From IMG/VR virus record IMGVR_UViG_3300025159_000356, positions 1 through 28,199 of that record: a stretch of 28,199 nucleotides of DNA. The stretch is one strand, 5' to 3'. A program made the position numbers and the translations under genes. This stretch comes from a virus. The notes beneath the pieces are model-generated. The model was not told where the DNA came from. It did no database searches and saw only the letters and a program-made list of their open reading frames with translations. Positions within the stretch are counted from its first letter, which is position 1. Each line of letters opens with the position of its first letter. Below, piece after piece: positions 23,204-28,082 of this stretch.

Positions 23204-23253
23204 CAGAGAGGTCTGCCCTCCGGTCGCCCCGGCCAATTTGATAAGCATAGTGC

Positions 23254-23480
23254 TCTAACGCCTCTCTAACAATCTCTAAGAGTAGCGTCTAACAATCTTC
23301 TAACGCCTGTCTAACACTACCGAACGGGCGTTCTGCCGTGTAGGTAAATACATCCGTCTTACAATCTTCTAACAACCCTCTTTCTAACGCCTCTCTAACA
23401 CTCTACAAGAGTAGCTCTTACAATGCTCTAACGCCTCTCTAACGCCTCTCTAACAATAGGCCGTCTAACGCCTCTCTAAC
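23254..23480. repeat. 11-bp-phased TCTAAC repeat array (candidate origin, pac/cos or operator)
   Basis: Thirteen exact TCTAAC hexamers start at 23254, 23265, 23288, 23299, 23310, 23368, 23383, 23394, 23427, 23438, 23449, 23464 and 23475. TCTTAC variants start at 23357 and 23416. Most neighbours are exactly 11 bp apart, about one helical turn, so the sites face the same side of DNA. Two outliers (23145, 23167) lie beside the late promoter. Spacers are often GCCTC or AATCT. The block from 23254 to ~23310 recurs at 23383 to ~23438, an offset of 128-129 bp, so part of the array arose by duplication. The array sits between divergent promoters. Known systems with similar design include replication iterons, terminase binding sites and multi-operator arrays. 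Confidence 0.9.
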
Positions 23481-23505
23481 ACCCTGGTTTGCCCGGAGTT
23501 ACAGA

Positions 23506-23537
23506 TTGAAACAGGTGTTCTAATATATTATCTTTTT
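23506..23537. promoter_or_regulatory. AT-rich palindromic segment beside the repeat array
   Basis: TAATATATTA (23521-23530) is a perfect palindrome followed by a TCTTTTTG run, in an otherwise GC-rich region. It lies 40 bases from the last TCTAAC repeat, where a DNA-unwinding element would be in an iteron-type origin. On the plus strand TTGAAA (23506-23511), 17 bases and TATCTT (23529-23534) could also form a weak promoter. Neither role is proven. Confidence 0.45.
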
Positions 23538-23847
23538 GTAACCGCGCGGACCGGAGAATCGCGCTGATAGGGGGGTGGGGTGCGAACTGGCGGGACCGAT
23601 GCGTGAACCCGTGCGGGTATACCTGAGCGTGTGAACGTGCGTACGTAAACGCGTAAACACCCACGAACGTACGCACGTAAACCCGCGAGGGGGGCTCTCG
23701 GTCCATCTCTGGAGGGGGCGCGTTTTGGTTTGGGGCGAGTCGAGGCTGGGACGGGACGCGGACGCGTTCGTGCCACATACGCGCATATATAAACGCGGCC
23801 CAACGCGCGAATCGCGAGCGCGACGGGCCGACCGAGCCCCCAAGGGA
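23538..23847. other. GC-rich non-coding segment between array and early promoter
   Basis: No convincing gene was found here: long open frames exist on both strands but they are arginine/serine/proline-rich, lack ribosome-binding sites and reflect high CpG content. The segment contains the inverted repeat at 23635-23678, three CGTAAAC copies (23644, 23652, 23676), several ACGT/CGCG palindromes and an isolated TATATAAA near 23786-23793. It may be part of a replication or packaging control region. Confidence 0.5.
23635..23678. repeat. 12-bp-arm perfect inverted repeat
   Basis: ACGTGCGTACGT (23635-23646) and ACGTACGCACGT (23667-23678) are exact reverse complements separated by 20 bases. The DNA could form a cruciform or bind a dimeric protein. 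Three CGTAAAC copies lie in and next to the loop. It is about 170 bp upstream of the early promoter. Confidence 0.85.
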
Positions 23848-23876
23848 TTGACAGCCGCGCCTCGGCGTGTTTTACT
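23848..23876 (+). promoter_or_regulatory. Early promoter (sigma70-type)
   Basis: A perfect TTGACA (23848-23853), a 17-base spacer and TTTACT (23871-23876) sit about 35 bases before the first early gene. The predicted start site is near 23883, giving a short leader with GGAGG. It shares TTGACAGC and a TTTACT -10 with the divergent late promoter, so host RNA polymerase probably recognises both and a common factor may choose between them. Confidence 0.75.
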
Positions 23877-23910
23877 GTCTGTGGACGGACCGAACAGACA
23901 GGAGGACGAG

Positions 23911-24261
23911 ATGCTCAAGCTCACCCACACGCAGCTTCGCCGGTTGCTTCGCTGGTCCGGCTGCACGCAACCGCGAGAGCACGCCCGCGCAGCCTTCGCC
24001 TGTGGTGCTTGTGCCCCCTGTGGCGTGACCCACCGACCCACCCGCGAGGACGAGCACGCGGCCAACGCTCACTGGTTTATCCGCGCCCTGTCTAAGCGCA
24101 AGCTGGCTACCGCTCGTTGGACGCCATCAGGCAAGCGCAATGGACGTACCCACGCAAGCGACCAAGCGTGCACGTTCGCGCAGCCTACACACGAATTCGC
24201 CTACGCGAGCACACAAGCCATCCTGCCAGAGCCCCTCGTTGGGGCAACAGCCGCAGCCTGA
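23911..24261 (+). CDS. First early protein, Cys-containing, 116 aa
   Basis: It starts at ATG 23911, eight bases after GGAGG and directly behind the early promoter. Residues 1-75 look protein-like: MLKLTHTQLRRLLRWSGCTQ, then FACGACAPCGVTHRPTRE with a C-x2-C-x2-C cluster and a histidine (possible zinc site), then DEHAANAHWFIRALSKRKLA. The C-terminal ~40 residues are polar and low in pattern (NGRTHASDQACTFAQPTHEF). No family was recognised. A longer reading begins far upstream inside the promoter and is rejected. The stop codon lies at the 5' edge of the hammerhead ribozyme, so ribozyme cleavage would trim the 3' end of this gene's message. Possibly a host-takeover factor, as first early genes often are. 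Confidence 0.55.
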   Translation: MLKLTHTQLRRLLRWSGCTQPREHARAAFACGACAPCGVTHRPTREDEHAANAHWFIRALSKRKLATARWTPSGKRNGRTHASDQACTFAQPTHEFAYASTQAILPEPLVGATAAA

Positions 24262-24265
24262 AAAG

Positions 24266-24334
24266 GCCGAAACCAAGCGTGAACGGACGCGCTTGGTCGC
24301 GTGCGGTAAGCTCGCACGCCTGATGAGGCAGCTT
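24266..24334 (+). ncRNA. Type II hammerhead ribozyme
   Basis: All catalytic-core elements are present in type II order. GCC (24266-24268) forms the 5' side of stem II, followed by GAAA (24269-24272). Stem III is CCAAGCG (24273-24279) with CGCTTGG (24290-24296) around a 10-base loop. The cleavage triplet is GUC (24296-24298), with U24297 pairing A24272. Stem I is GCGTGCG (24299-24305) with CGCACGC (24313-24319). CUGAUGA (24320-24326) follows, then GGC (24327-24329) closes stem II. Loop I bases AAGCU (24308-24312) are complementary to AGCUU (24330-24334), a likely tertiary pseudoknot that would stabilise the fold. Cleavage is predicted between 24298 and 24299. Stem II is only 3 bp before a mismatch. 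The element sits in the 97-base gap between two early genes, ahead of a ribosome-binding site at 24348. Confidence 0.87.
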
Positions 24335-24358
24335 CCTCAGGACGAAAGGAGGCCAGAG

Positions 24359-24667
24359 ATGGCCACGAAGACAGGAACGGGCGCAGTAGCGAGCGTCCAG
24401 GAGAAGGAACGCGTGCCCGCGAGCGCGCCCGCATGGAAGCTTGGGACCCCCAAGCCGGACCGAACAGGCACGAAGCCATGTGCTTGTGGTCCCGACTGCA
24501 CGGCGGAGACGCGCCGGAAATTTGCGCAAGGGCATGATGCGAAGGTGTTCAAGTTCCTTCGCGAGATGCGAACGAAGAACGGCAAAGGCACAGCTGAAGA
24601 CAAGGCACGGCTGGTCCACTTGGAGAAGGCTGGCGTCCTCGACAAGATGCTGGCAAACCTGCACTAA
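24359..24667 (+). CDS. Small Cys-rich protein with CxCG..C / GHD motif
   Basis: 102 residues from ATG 24359, seven bases after AAAGGAGG. The core is KPCACGPDCTAETRRKFAQG then HDAKVFKFLREM (C41, C43, C47, H59, D60). It resembles a widespread short motif in phages and actinobacteria, CxCG-x2-C...F-x2-GHDxK, whose function is unknown and which may bind zinc or a nucleic acid. The N-terminal 35 residues are Ala/Pro/Lys-rich and probably flexible. The C-terminus is helical. Its mRNA leader contains the hammerhead ribozyme. After cleavage, translation would start from a 5'-hydroxyl RNA beginning at 24299. A longer upstream reading passes through the ribozyme and is rejected. Confidence 0.75.
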   Translation: MATKTGTGAVASVQEKERVPASAPAWKLGTPKPDRTGTKPCACGPDCTAETRRKFAQGHDAKVFKFLREMRTKNGKGTAEDKARLVHLEKAGVLDKMLANLH

Positions 24668-24678
24668 GGAGGGTGAAG

Positions 24679-24987
24679 ATGAGCGTAGACATCTACGCCC
24701 GCAACAAGAAGGGGTTTGGTGCTTACGCGCCCAACCTTCCCACAATCACCGAAGAGGACCGCTCCTACTTTGGCTGCAACCACTCTTGCTACCGGTGGCT
24801 GGTGAGAGAATCAGGGCTCGAATGGGACGGGATGAACAACGGAGACTACGTGACTGCGGGGGACGCTAGGGAAGCGGCACGCTTTGCGTGGTATGCTTCG
24901 TTTTACGCGGAAGACGACTGGCACCGGCTCTGCCTGCAAGCGTTTGCCGCCTTCCTCTTCCAGTCGAGCGGGTTTTGGGTTTGGTAA
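24679..24987 (+). CDS. Hypothetical 102-aa early protein
   Basis: Starts at ATG 24679 with AAGGAGGG upstream. The sequence begins MSVDIYARNKKGFGAYAPNL, contains CNHSCYRWLVRESGLEWDGM, and is rich in aromatic residues (ARFAWYASFYAEDDWHRLCL), ending FQSSGFWVW. Cysteines in C-x3-C and scattered histidines could bind metal but no knuckle is evident. No family was recognised. It lies between the GHD-motif protein and the WARxNYKP mini-protein in the same orientation, 11 bases after the preceding stop. Confidence 0.65.
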   Translation: MSVDIYARNKKGFGAYAPNLPTITEEDRSYFGCNHSCYRWLVRESGLEWDGMNNGDYVTAGDAREAARFAWYASFYAEDDWHRLCLQAFAAFLFQSSGFWVW

Positions 24988-25023
24988 CGAAGAGTGAATG
25001 GCACGAGAAGGAGACATAAAGCC

Positions 25024-25146
25024 ATGAAGCTGTTCAAGACGCTAACAGAAGCAGAGAAGCTACAATACCGTGAGTGGGCGCGAGCGAACTATAAGCCGTT
25101 CGAGCTTATACATGGCGTTTGGCACAAGACGAGTGCGTCCGCATGA
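25024..25146 (+). CDS. WARxNYKP mini-protein, 40 aa
   Basis: A 40-residue protein with GAAGGAGACATAAAGCC before the ATG. The sequence FKTLTEAEKLQYREWARANY then KPFELIHGVWHKTSASA matches a common phage mini-protein pattern (F..Lt..E...fReWARxNYkp...I...WHp). Members are found among early genes of many unrelated phages and have no established function. This copy ends soon after WHK, shorter than relatives I recall, which continue with Val/Glu-Cys residues. The later frame overlapping its end is a different gene starting at 25172. Confidence 0.75.
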   Translation: MKLFKTLTEAEKLQYREWARANYKPFELIHGVWHKTSASA

Positions 25147-25171
25147 ACGCGGAAGCGGGAGAATATGTGCC

Positions 25172-25462
25172 ATGATAACCAAACAACAAGCCATCGAAGC
25201 CCGCGAGTTTCACTACGGTGAATGTATAGTCGCCATCGGTCCGAGAGGAGGCGAATATGTCACGCGTGAAGTGTGGCGCAGGAACGGCCAAACGAAGACC
25301 TGGAAAACCCACCCGGACGAGACCTGGAAAACCCACCCGGACGAGTGGCAGGTACCAGTGAAGTACGGTCTCTATCGCTACCGAATTGACGAAATAGAGG
25401 CCGACCGCTGGCACACGGCGGAAGACTGCAACCCAACGGAGGTAAAGTATGAACGCCCGTGA
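25172..25462 (+). CDS. FHYGEC/GPRGG phage protein, 96 aa
   Basis: Starts MITKQQAIEAREFHYGECIV then AIGPRGGEYVTREVWRRNGQ, TKTWKTHPDE. It ends with a VPVKYGLYRYRIDEIEADRW then HTAEDCNP region. The blocks FHYGEC, GPRGG, WRRNG, VPVK.GL and F/WH.aeDC recur in a conserved family of small phage proteins of unknown function, probably a compact beta fold with conserved Cys/His at both ends. An eight-residue in-frame duplication (TWKTHPDE twice) is caused by an exact 24-bp tandem repeat, so this copy is slightly longer than expected. A weak GGGAG precedes the ATG. Confidence 0.75.
   Translation: MITKQQAIEAREFHYGECIVAIGPRGGEYVTREVWRRNGQTKTWKTHPDETWKTHPDEWQVPVKYGLYRYRIDEIEADRWHTAEDCNPTEVKYERP
25297..25344. 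repeat. Exact 24-bp tandem duplication inside a gene
   Basis: Bases 25297-25320 are repeated without change at 25321-25344. The duplication keeps frame and doubles the residues TWKTHPDE. The exact identity points to a recent event. Confidence 0.95.
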
Positions 25463-25586
25463 GGCTTGGCTGGTCGTACTCATGCTGACTTTCTTCCTGC
25501 TGCTGGCTTTGGCCGTAGCAGGGGCGGTTAGCGAATGGCTGGCGCCGGAGGTGCAACGAACAATCGGTGAAGCTTGGACGCAGTAA
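25449..25586 (+). CDS. Single-span membrane protein, 45 aa
   Basis: ATG 25449 is preceded by CGGAGGTAAAG. The product begins MNAREAWLVVLMLTFFLLLA then LAVAGAVSEWLAPEVQ and has one strong membrane helix at about residues 6-27 with a short amphipathic C-terminal helix. It overlaps the FHYGEC gene by 14 bases. Small early membrane proteins in phages can act in superinfection exclusion or host modulation, but no specific function can be read here. Confidence 0.7.
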   Translation: MNAREAWLVVLMLTFFLLLALAVAGAVSEWLAPEVQRTIGEAWTQ

Positions 25587-25605
25587 AAAAACAGGAGGCA
25601 CGGTC

Positions 25606-25833
25606 GTGAAGCACGAATTCGTTATCAGCGAAGGGACGAACCACCGGACCACAGCCAGCAGAACAGAGACGAATGGACGGCTATCGCCCTTCATTGAGTT
25701 TACGTTGGAGCGGTGGAATCCAGAGAACACATGGCGAAATAGCCACACTATTGAAGTATCCCCAAGCCAGCTAGTCGAAATTTACCGCAGGCTGGTCGGA
25801 CGGTTCGCCAGAGAGGAGGAGATAAATGTGTAG
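25606..25833 (+). CDS. Hypothetical 75-aa early protein
   Basis: The likely start is GTG 25606, eight bases after CAGGAGG. A longer in-frame reading would overlap the membrane protein. The sequence includes KHEFVISEGTNHRTTASRTE, FIEFTLERWNPENTWRNSHT and IEVSPSQLVEIYRRLVGRFA. It looks like two or three beta strands followed by a helix. No family was recognised. Confidence 0.65.
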   Translation: MKHEFVISEGTNHRTTASRTETNGRLSPFIEFTLERWNPENTWRNSHTIEVSPSQLVEIYRRLVGRFAREEEINV

Positions 25834-26068
25834 CATTCCAGACAGCCAGATAGACAAAATAGTCGCGGAGGCGTTGGGGGTCCCACCACATCTACAAAAC
25901 ACGAGTGGAGATTACCTCAGCCTGCGCGAAGCGCTTCGGCTGGCAGGTTGTGAGTTAACGGACGCAGACATTCGATACGCAGCGGAGAGGGGAATCCGTG
26001 ACTACGTAGGTAGGGACGCGAGTTTTGTTCGTAGACGGTTAAAGGAGGCGCTACCGGAGTATAGTTGA
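25826..26068 (+). CDS. Hypothetical 80-aa early protein
   Basis: ATG 25826 with GGAGGAGATAA upstream; overlaps the preceding gene by eight bases. The sequence is MCSIPDSQIDKIVAEALGVP, then PHLQNTSGDYLSLREALRLA, GCELTDADIRYAAERGIRDY and RRRLKEALPEYS. It is helical, with a possible helix-turn-helix-like layout (LREALRLAGCELTDADIRYA), but no clear DNA-binding family. Its stop overlaps the TTGACA of an internal promoter. Confidence 0.65.
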   Translation: MCSIPDSQIDKIVAEALGVPPHLQNTSGDYLSLREALRLAGCELTDADIRYAAERGIRDYVGRDASFVRRRLKEALPEYS

Positions 26069-26094
26069 CAGCAAACCCCCTGCGGGTCTTTAAT
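26065..26094 (+). promoter_or_regulatory. Internal early promoter
   Basis: TTGACA (26065-26070), an 18-base spacer and TTTAAT (26089-26094, five of six matches to TATAAT). The -35 is followed by GC, as in the early and late promoters, and the spacer is likewise C-rich then G-rich. The predicted start near 26101 lies about 33 bases before the GTG of the next gene. It overlaps the stop codon of the preceding gene. Confidence 0.65.
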
Positions 26095-26133
26095 GGGCTA
26101 TATGGACAGCCCGATAGGAAAGGGGTAACAGAC

Positions 26134-26301
26134 GTGCTGCAAAAACTCATCGTTTGCATTGAGTTTGAGGACGACATAAGCAAAGCGGCGTTACGTGAAC
26201 GAATCAACGAGGCGATACCAGAACCTACACGCCTAAACATTCAGGGCATTGGTTGGCGCTTCTTCGATTCTCTAGAGGAAGCGCTACAGAAAGAAAGGTA
26301 A
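26134..26301 (+). CDS. Hypothetical 55-aa early protein
   Basis: GTG 26134 is preferred: GGAAAGGGG lies just upstream, and an in-frame TTG at 26065 would put the internal promoter inside the gene. The protein begins MLQKLIVCIEFEDDISKAAL then RERINEAIPEP and ends GIGWRFFDSLEEALQKER. This is a small alpha/beta ferredoxin-like pattern (strand, helix, strand, helix). No family was recognised. Confidence 0.6.
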   Translation: MLQKLIVCIEFEDDISKAALRERINEAIPEPTRLNIQGIGWRFFDSLEEALQKER

Positions 26302-26307
26302 AGAAAA

Positions 26308-26577
26308 ATGCTTTGCCTTGACCATCAAGAGGGACGCGTGCCAATGTTCCTTCGGTACACTTACTGCGAAGAGTGCGCGGTAGTTTATGGGTACAACAAG
26401 CGAAAGGCGGCGGGTGCCAAATCCGCTGAGACGAAGCGCAAGACCGCACGTAACCAGAAGACCGGTGCCCCCCTGTGGCCCGAACTGATATGGTCTGCGG
26501 TCGAGAAAGCGCACGACATCGAACGGATTCGGGAGCAAATGACAGGAGTAAAGACGCTACCATGGCCAAGCCACTAA
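26308..26577 (+). CDS. Small CxxH/CxxC protein, 89 aa
   Basis: MLCLDHQEGRVPMFLRYTYC then EECAVVYGYNKRKAAGAKSA. C3, H6, C20 and C23 form a C-x2-H...C-x2-C zinc-finger-like set. A basic stretch (NKRKAAGAKSAETKRKTARN) and a helical C-terminus (ELIWSAVEKAHDIERIREQM) follow. The basic segment suggests nucleic-acid binding. AGGTAAAG lies upstream of the ATG, six bases after the previous stop. The family is not identified. Confidence 0.6.
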   Translation: MLCLDHQEGRVPMFLRYTYCEECAVVYGYNKRKAAGAKSAETKRKTARNQKTGAPLWPELIWSAVEKAHDIERIREQMTGVKTLPWPSH

Positions 26578-26705
26578 CTCTACTAGCTGTGGTCCGGCTC
26601 TTGCGCCAAAGCGCGAAAGAAAGTGCGCGAATTGGACAACAGGTAGTCCGGGCGCGAATCGTGCGCGAAATTGCCCAACGAGAAGAGAGGAGAGCAAATG
26701 GCTAA
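26562..26705 (+). CDS. Hypothetical 47-aa basic protein
   Basis: A short frame from ATG 26562, overlapping the previous gene by 16 bases and the next by eight. The product reads MAKPLTLLAVVRLLRQSAKE then SARIGQQVVRARIVREIAQR: one amphipathic, arginine-rich helix. AGGAG is 14 bases upstream, farther than ideal. It may be a small regulatory peptide or chance. The fit to the overlapping gene pattern favours a real gene. Confidence 0.45.
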   Translation: MAKPLTLLAVVRLLRQSAKESARIGQQVVRARIVREIAQREERRANG

Positions 26706-27165
26706 GAAATATCGAATTGTTGAGCATAAAGACCCGATTTCAGTCTGCCTAAGCGACGGAGTGAACGACATCCGTGAACTCTACGATGAAATGCTTAGCT
26801 GGCAGGAGCAAATGGACAGCGCGGATATGAGGCATCTTCCCAAGTACGACGAGGTGACTGCAGCTGTGGAAGTCCTCGAACGGGTCGAGGAACTAGATAG
26901 CGCAATCGGTGAAATTGAAAACCTCATCGACGCGGGGACCATTGGGAATGAGGACGTAACCTATCACGCGGCGGTCCCCTACGGGAAGCGAGCGCAACCC
27001 AGATGGATGCGGCATTCCACAGCTATTAACCAATTACAGGCTGTAGTTGATTTTCTGCGAGATAGCGATAAAGGAAACAGCGAGGACGGTGTACTGGACG
27101 CAGTTGATGAGCTAGCCAGCCAAATTGGCGAATTCGAGAGCGTTGACTTTCCGGGGATGTATTAA
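26698..27165 (+). CDS. Hypothetical 155-aa acidic helical protein
   Basis: ATG 26698 with GAGAGGAGAG upstream. The protein is acidic and mostly helical (RELYDEMLSWQEQMDSADMR, VTAAVEVLERVEELDSAIGE, IENLIDAGTIGNEDVTYHAA, LQAVVDFLRDSDKGNSEDG). It ends VDELASQIGEFESVDFPGMY. No catalytic motif was recognised. Translation is coupled to the MazG-like gene that follows (TAATG). Acidic early proteins may act as DNA mimics or partners of nucleotide enzymes, but this is speculative. Confidence 0.65.
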   Translation: MAKKYRIVEHKDPISVCLSDGVNDIRELYDEMLSWQEQMDSADMRHLPKYDEVTAAVEVLERVEELDSAIGEIENLIDAGTIGNEDVTYHAAVPYGKRAQPRWMRHSTAINQLQAVVDFLRDSDKGNSEDGVLDAVDELASQIGEFESVDFPGMY

Positions 27166-27395
27166 TGGACGACATCCTTGAGGATATTCTAGACGAACTG
27201 GCTAAGGCTAGGAGTGCCAATCCCGACTTTCCGGGTGTTCACGGTGGATGGGCAGTCATATTTGAGGAGGTGGATGAATTGTGGGATGAGGTGCGGACAA
27301 AAGCTCACAGCCGGTCCAAGGAACGGATGCGGAATGAATGCGTCCAAATAGCGGCTATGGCAATCCGGTTTATTGAAGACTGTTGCGATGGATGA
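27165..27395 (+). CDS. MazG-like NTP pyrophosphohydrolase-type protein
   Basis: A 76-residue all-helical protein: HGGWAVIFEEVDELWDEVRT then NECVQIAAMAIRFIEDC. Acidic residues E34, E35, E38, D41 and E42 form an EExxE...DE cluster like the metal-binding helix of MazG/dUTPase-type NTP-PPases. The AAMAIRFIEDC helix is typical of a short phage group with this layout. Such proteins may hydrolyse nucleoside triphosphates and alter host nucleotide or alarmone pools. It is shorter than full MazG domains and activity is unproven. The ATG overlaps the previous stop by one base. Confidence 0.65.
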   Translation: MDDILEDILDELAKARSANPDFPGVHGGWAVIFEEVDELWDEVRTKAHSRSKERMRNECVQIAAMAIRFIEDCCDG

Positions 27396-27417
27396 CGAAC
27401 ACCTGGAGGTCAAAGCC

Positions 27418-28068
27418 ATGCGTGAGGAGGGGTGCGCGGCTATTGGGATGCTGGAGAACGTATTCAATGGCCTGACTTCACCAGACGCAATAGAGAACGG
27501 TGTGGGCAAGGAGTTGACTAAAGAGATAGCATCGGCTGTGGCAAATACCCTTGTTGCTGCCGAACGCTGTGGTCATGAGGCTGAGGTCGCACGGCTCACC
27601 AAGGAGCGGGACTTATTTGAGCGCCATCGGGCAGAACTTCAAGACATGGTGCAGAAGCAGACAGCACACTACTATCGGCTCACGGAGGAACGGGAGAAAT
27701 GGGATATCGATGTGACGATGGATGGGGATGACGTGATAGTAACCGTCAACGGAGAGGAGCGATTTCGAGCATCGCCTGAGTGGCTGGAGACAAACGCACT
27801 CTACAACGCATACCATCGGCTCACGGAGGAGCGTGACATGCTCAAGACGCAATCCCTGCTCGTAGAGATGAGAGTCATGCGCGAGGACATCCGGCGGCTG
27901 GTGAGAATACTGCGAGAATTGTTGCACATGCGGAAGCGGGGTGAGCGGCTATGGCCGAGGGATGAGGCTGTTGCTGGGGCTGAATCCCTGCTCGCCGAGA
28001 TGTCTGAGCGATATAAGGAGGAGACGATGAACCCTGAGCGAACGGCACAAACTGGAGCGGAAGGATAA
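27418..28068 (+). CDS. Coiled-coil early protein with repeated RLTEERD motif
   Basis: About 216 residues from ATG 27418, which has GGAGGTCAAAGCC upstream. ATG 27388, overlapping the previous stop, is an alternative. Three copies of a heptad-like element (ARLTKERD, YRLTEERE, HRLTEERD) mark coiled-coil starts. The last two are encoded by near-identical DNA 141 bp apart. Between them is a beta-like insert (WDIDVTMDGDDVIVTVNGEE). The C-terminal half is a long helix (LVEMRVMREDIRRLVRILRE) followed by LLAEMSERYKEE. No enzymatic motif was seen. Confidence 0.6.
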   Translation: MREEGCAAIGMLENVFNGLTSPDAIENGVGKELTKEIASAVANTLVAAERCGHEAEVARLTKERDLFERHRAELQDMVQKQTAHYYRLTEEREKWDIDVTMDGDDVIVTVNGEERFRASPEWLETNALYNAYHRLTEERDMLKTQSLLVEMRVMREDIRRLVRILRELLHMRKRGERLWPRDEAVAGAESLLAEMSERYKEETMNPERTAQTGAEG

Positions 28069-28082
28069 GGTTCGCATGGGCC

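Noticed and set aside
23254-23480. CRISPR array
   Set aside because: Repeats are hexamers at 11-bp phase with no 28-40-base repeat or unique spacers, and no cas gene is present.
23254-23480. Telomere-like repeat because TCTAAC resembles eukaryotic telomere units
   Set aside because: Spacing is not a continuous tandem of six bases, and the array is internal to a phage control region.
23520-24065. Long minus-strand open frames of up to 181 codons across the control region
   Set aside because: They are Arg/Ser/Pro-rich, lack ribosome-binding sites, and run antisense over the early promoter and first early gene. High GC content alone keeps these frames open.
24319-24347. Alternative hammerhead using CGAAA at 24343-24347 with CTGATGA (type III order)
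   Set aside because: Stem II between them cannot pair beyond one base, and the GUC would face G rather than C at the stem III position. The type II arrangement using GAAA at 24269 satisfies every pairing.
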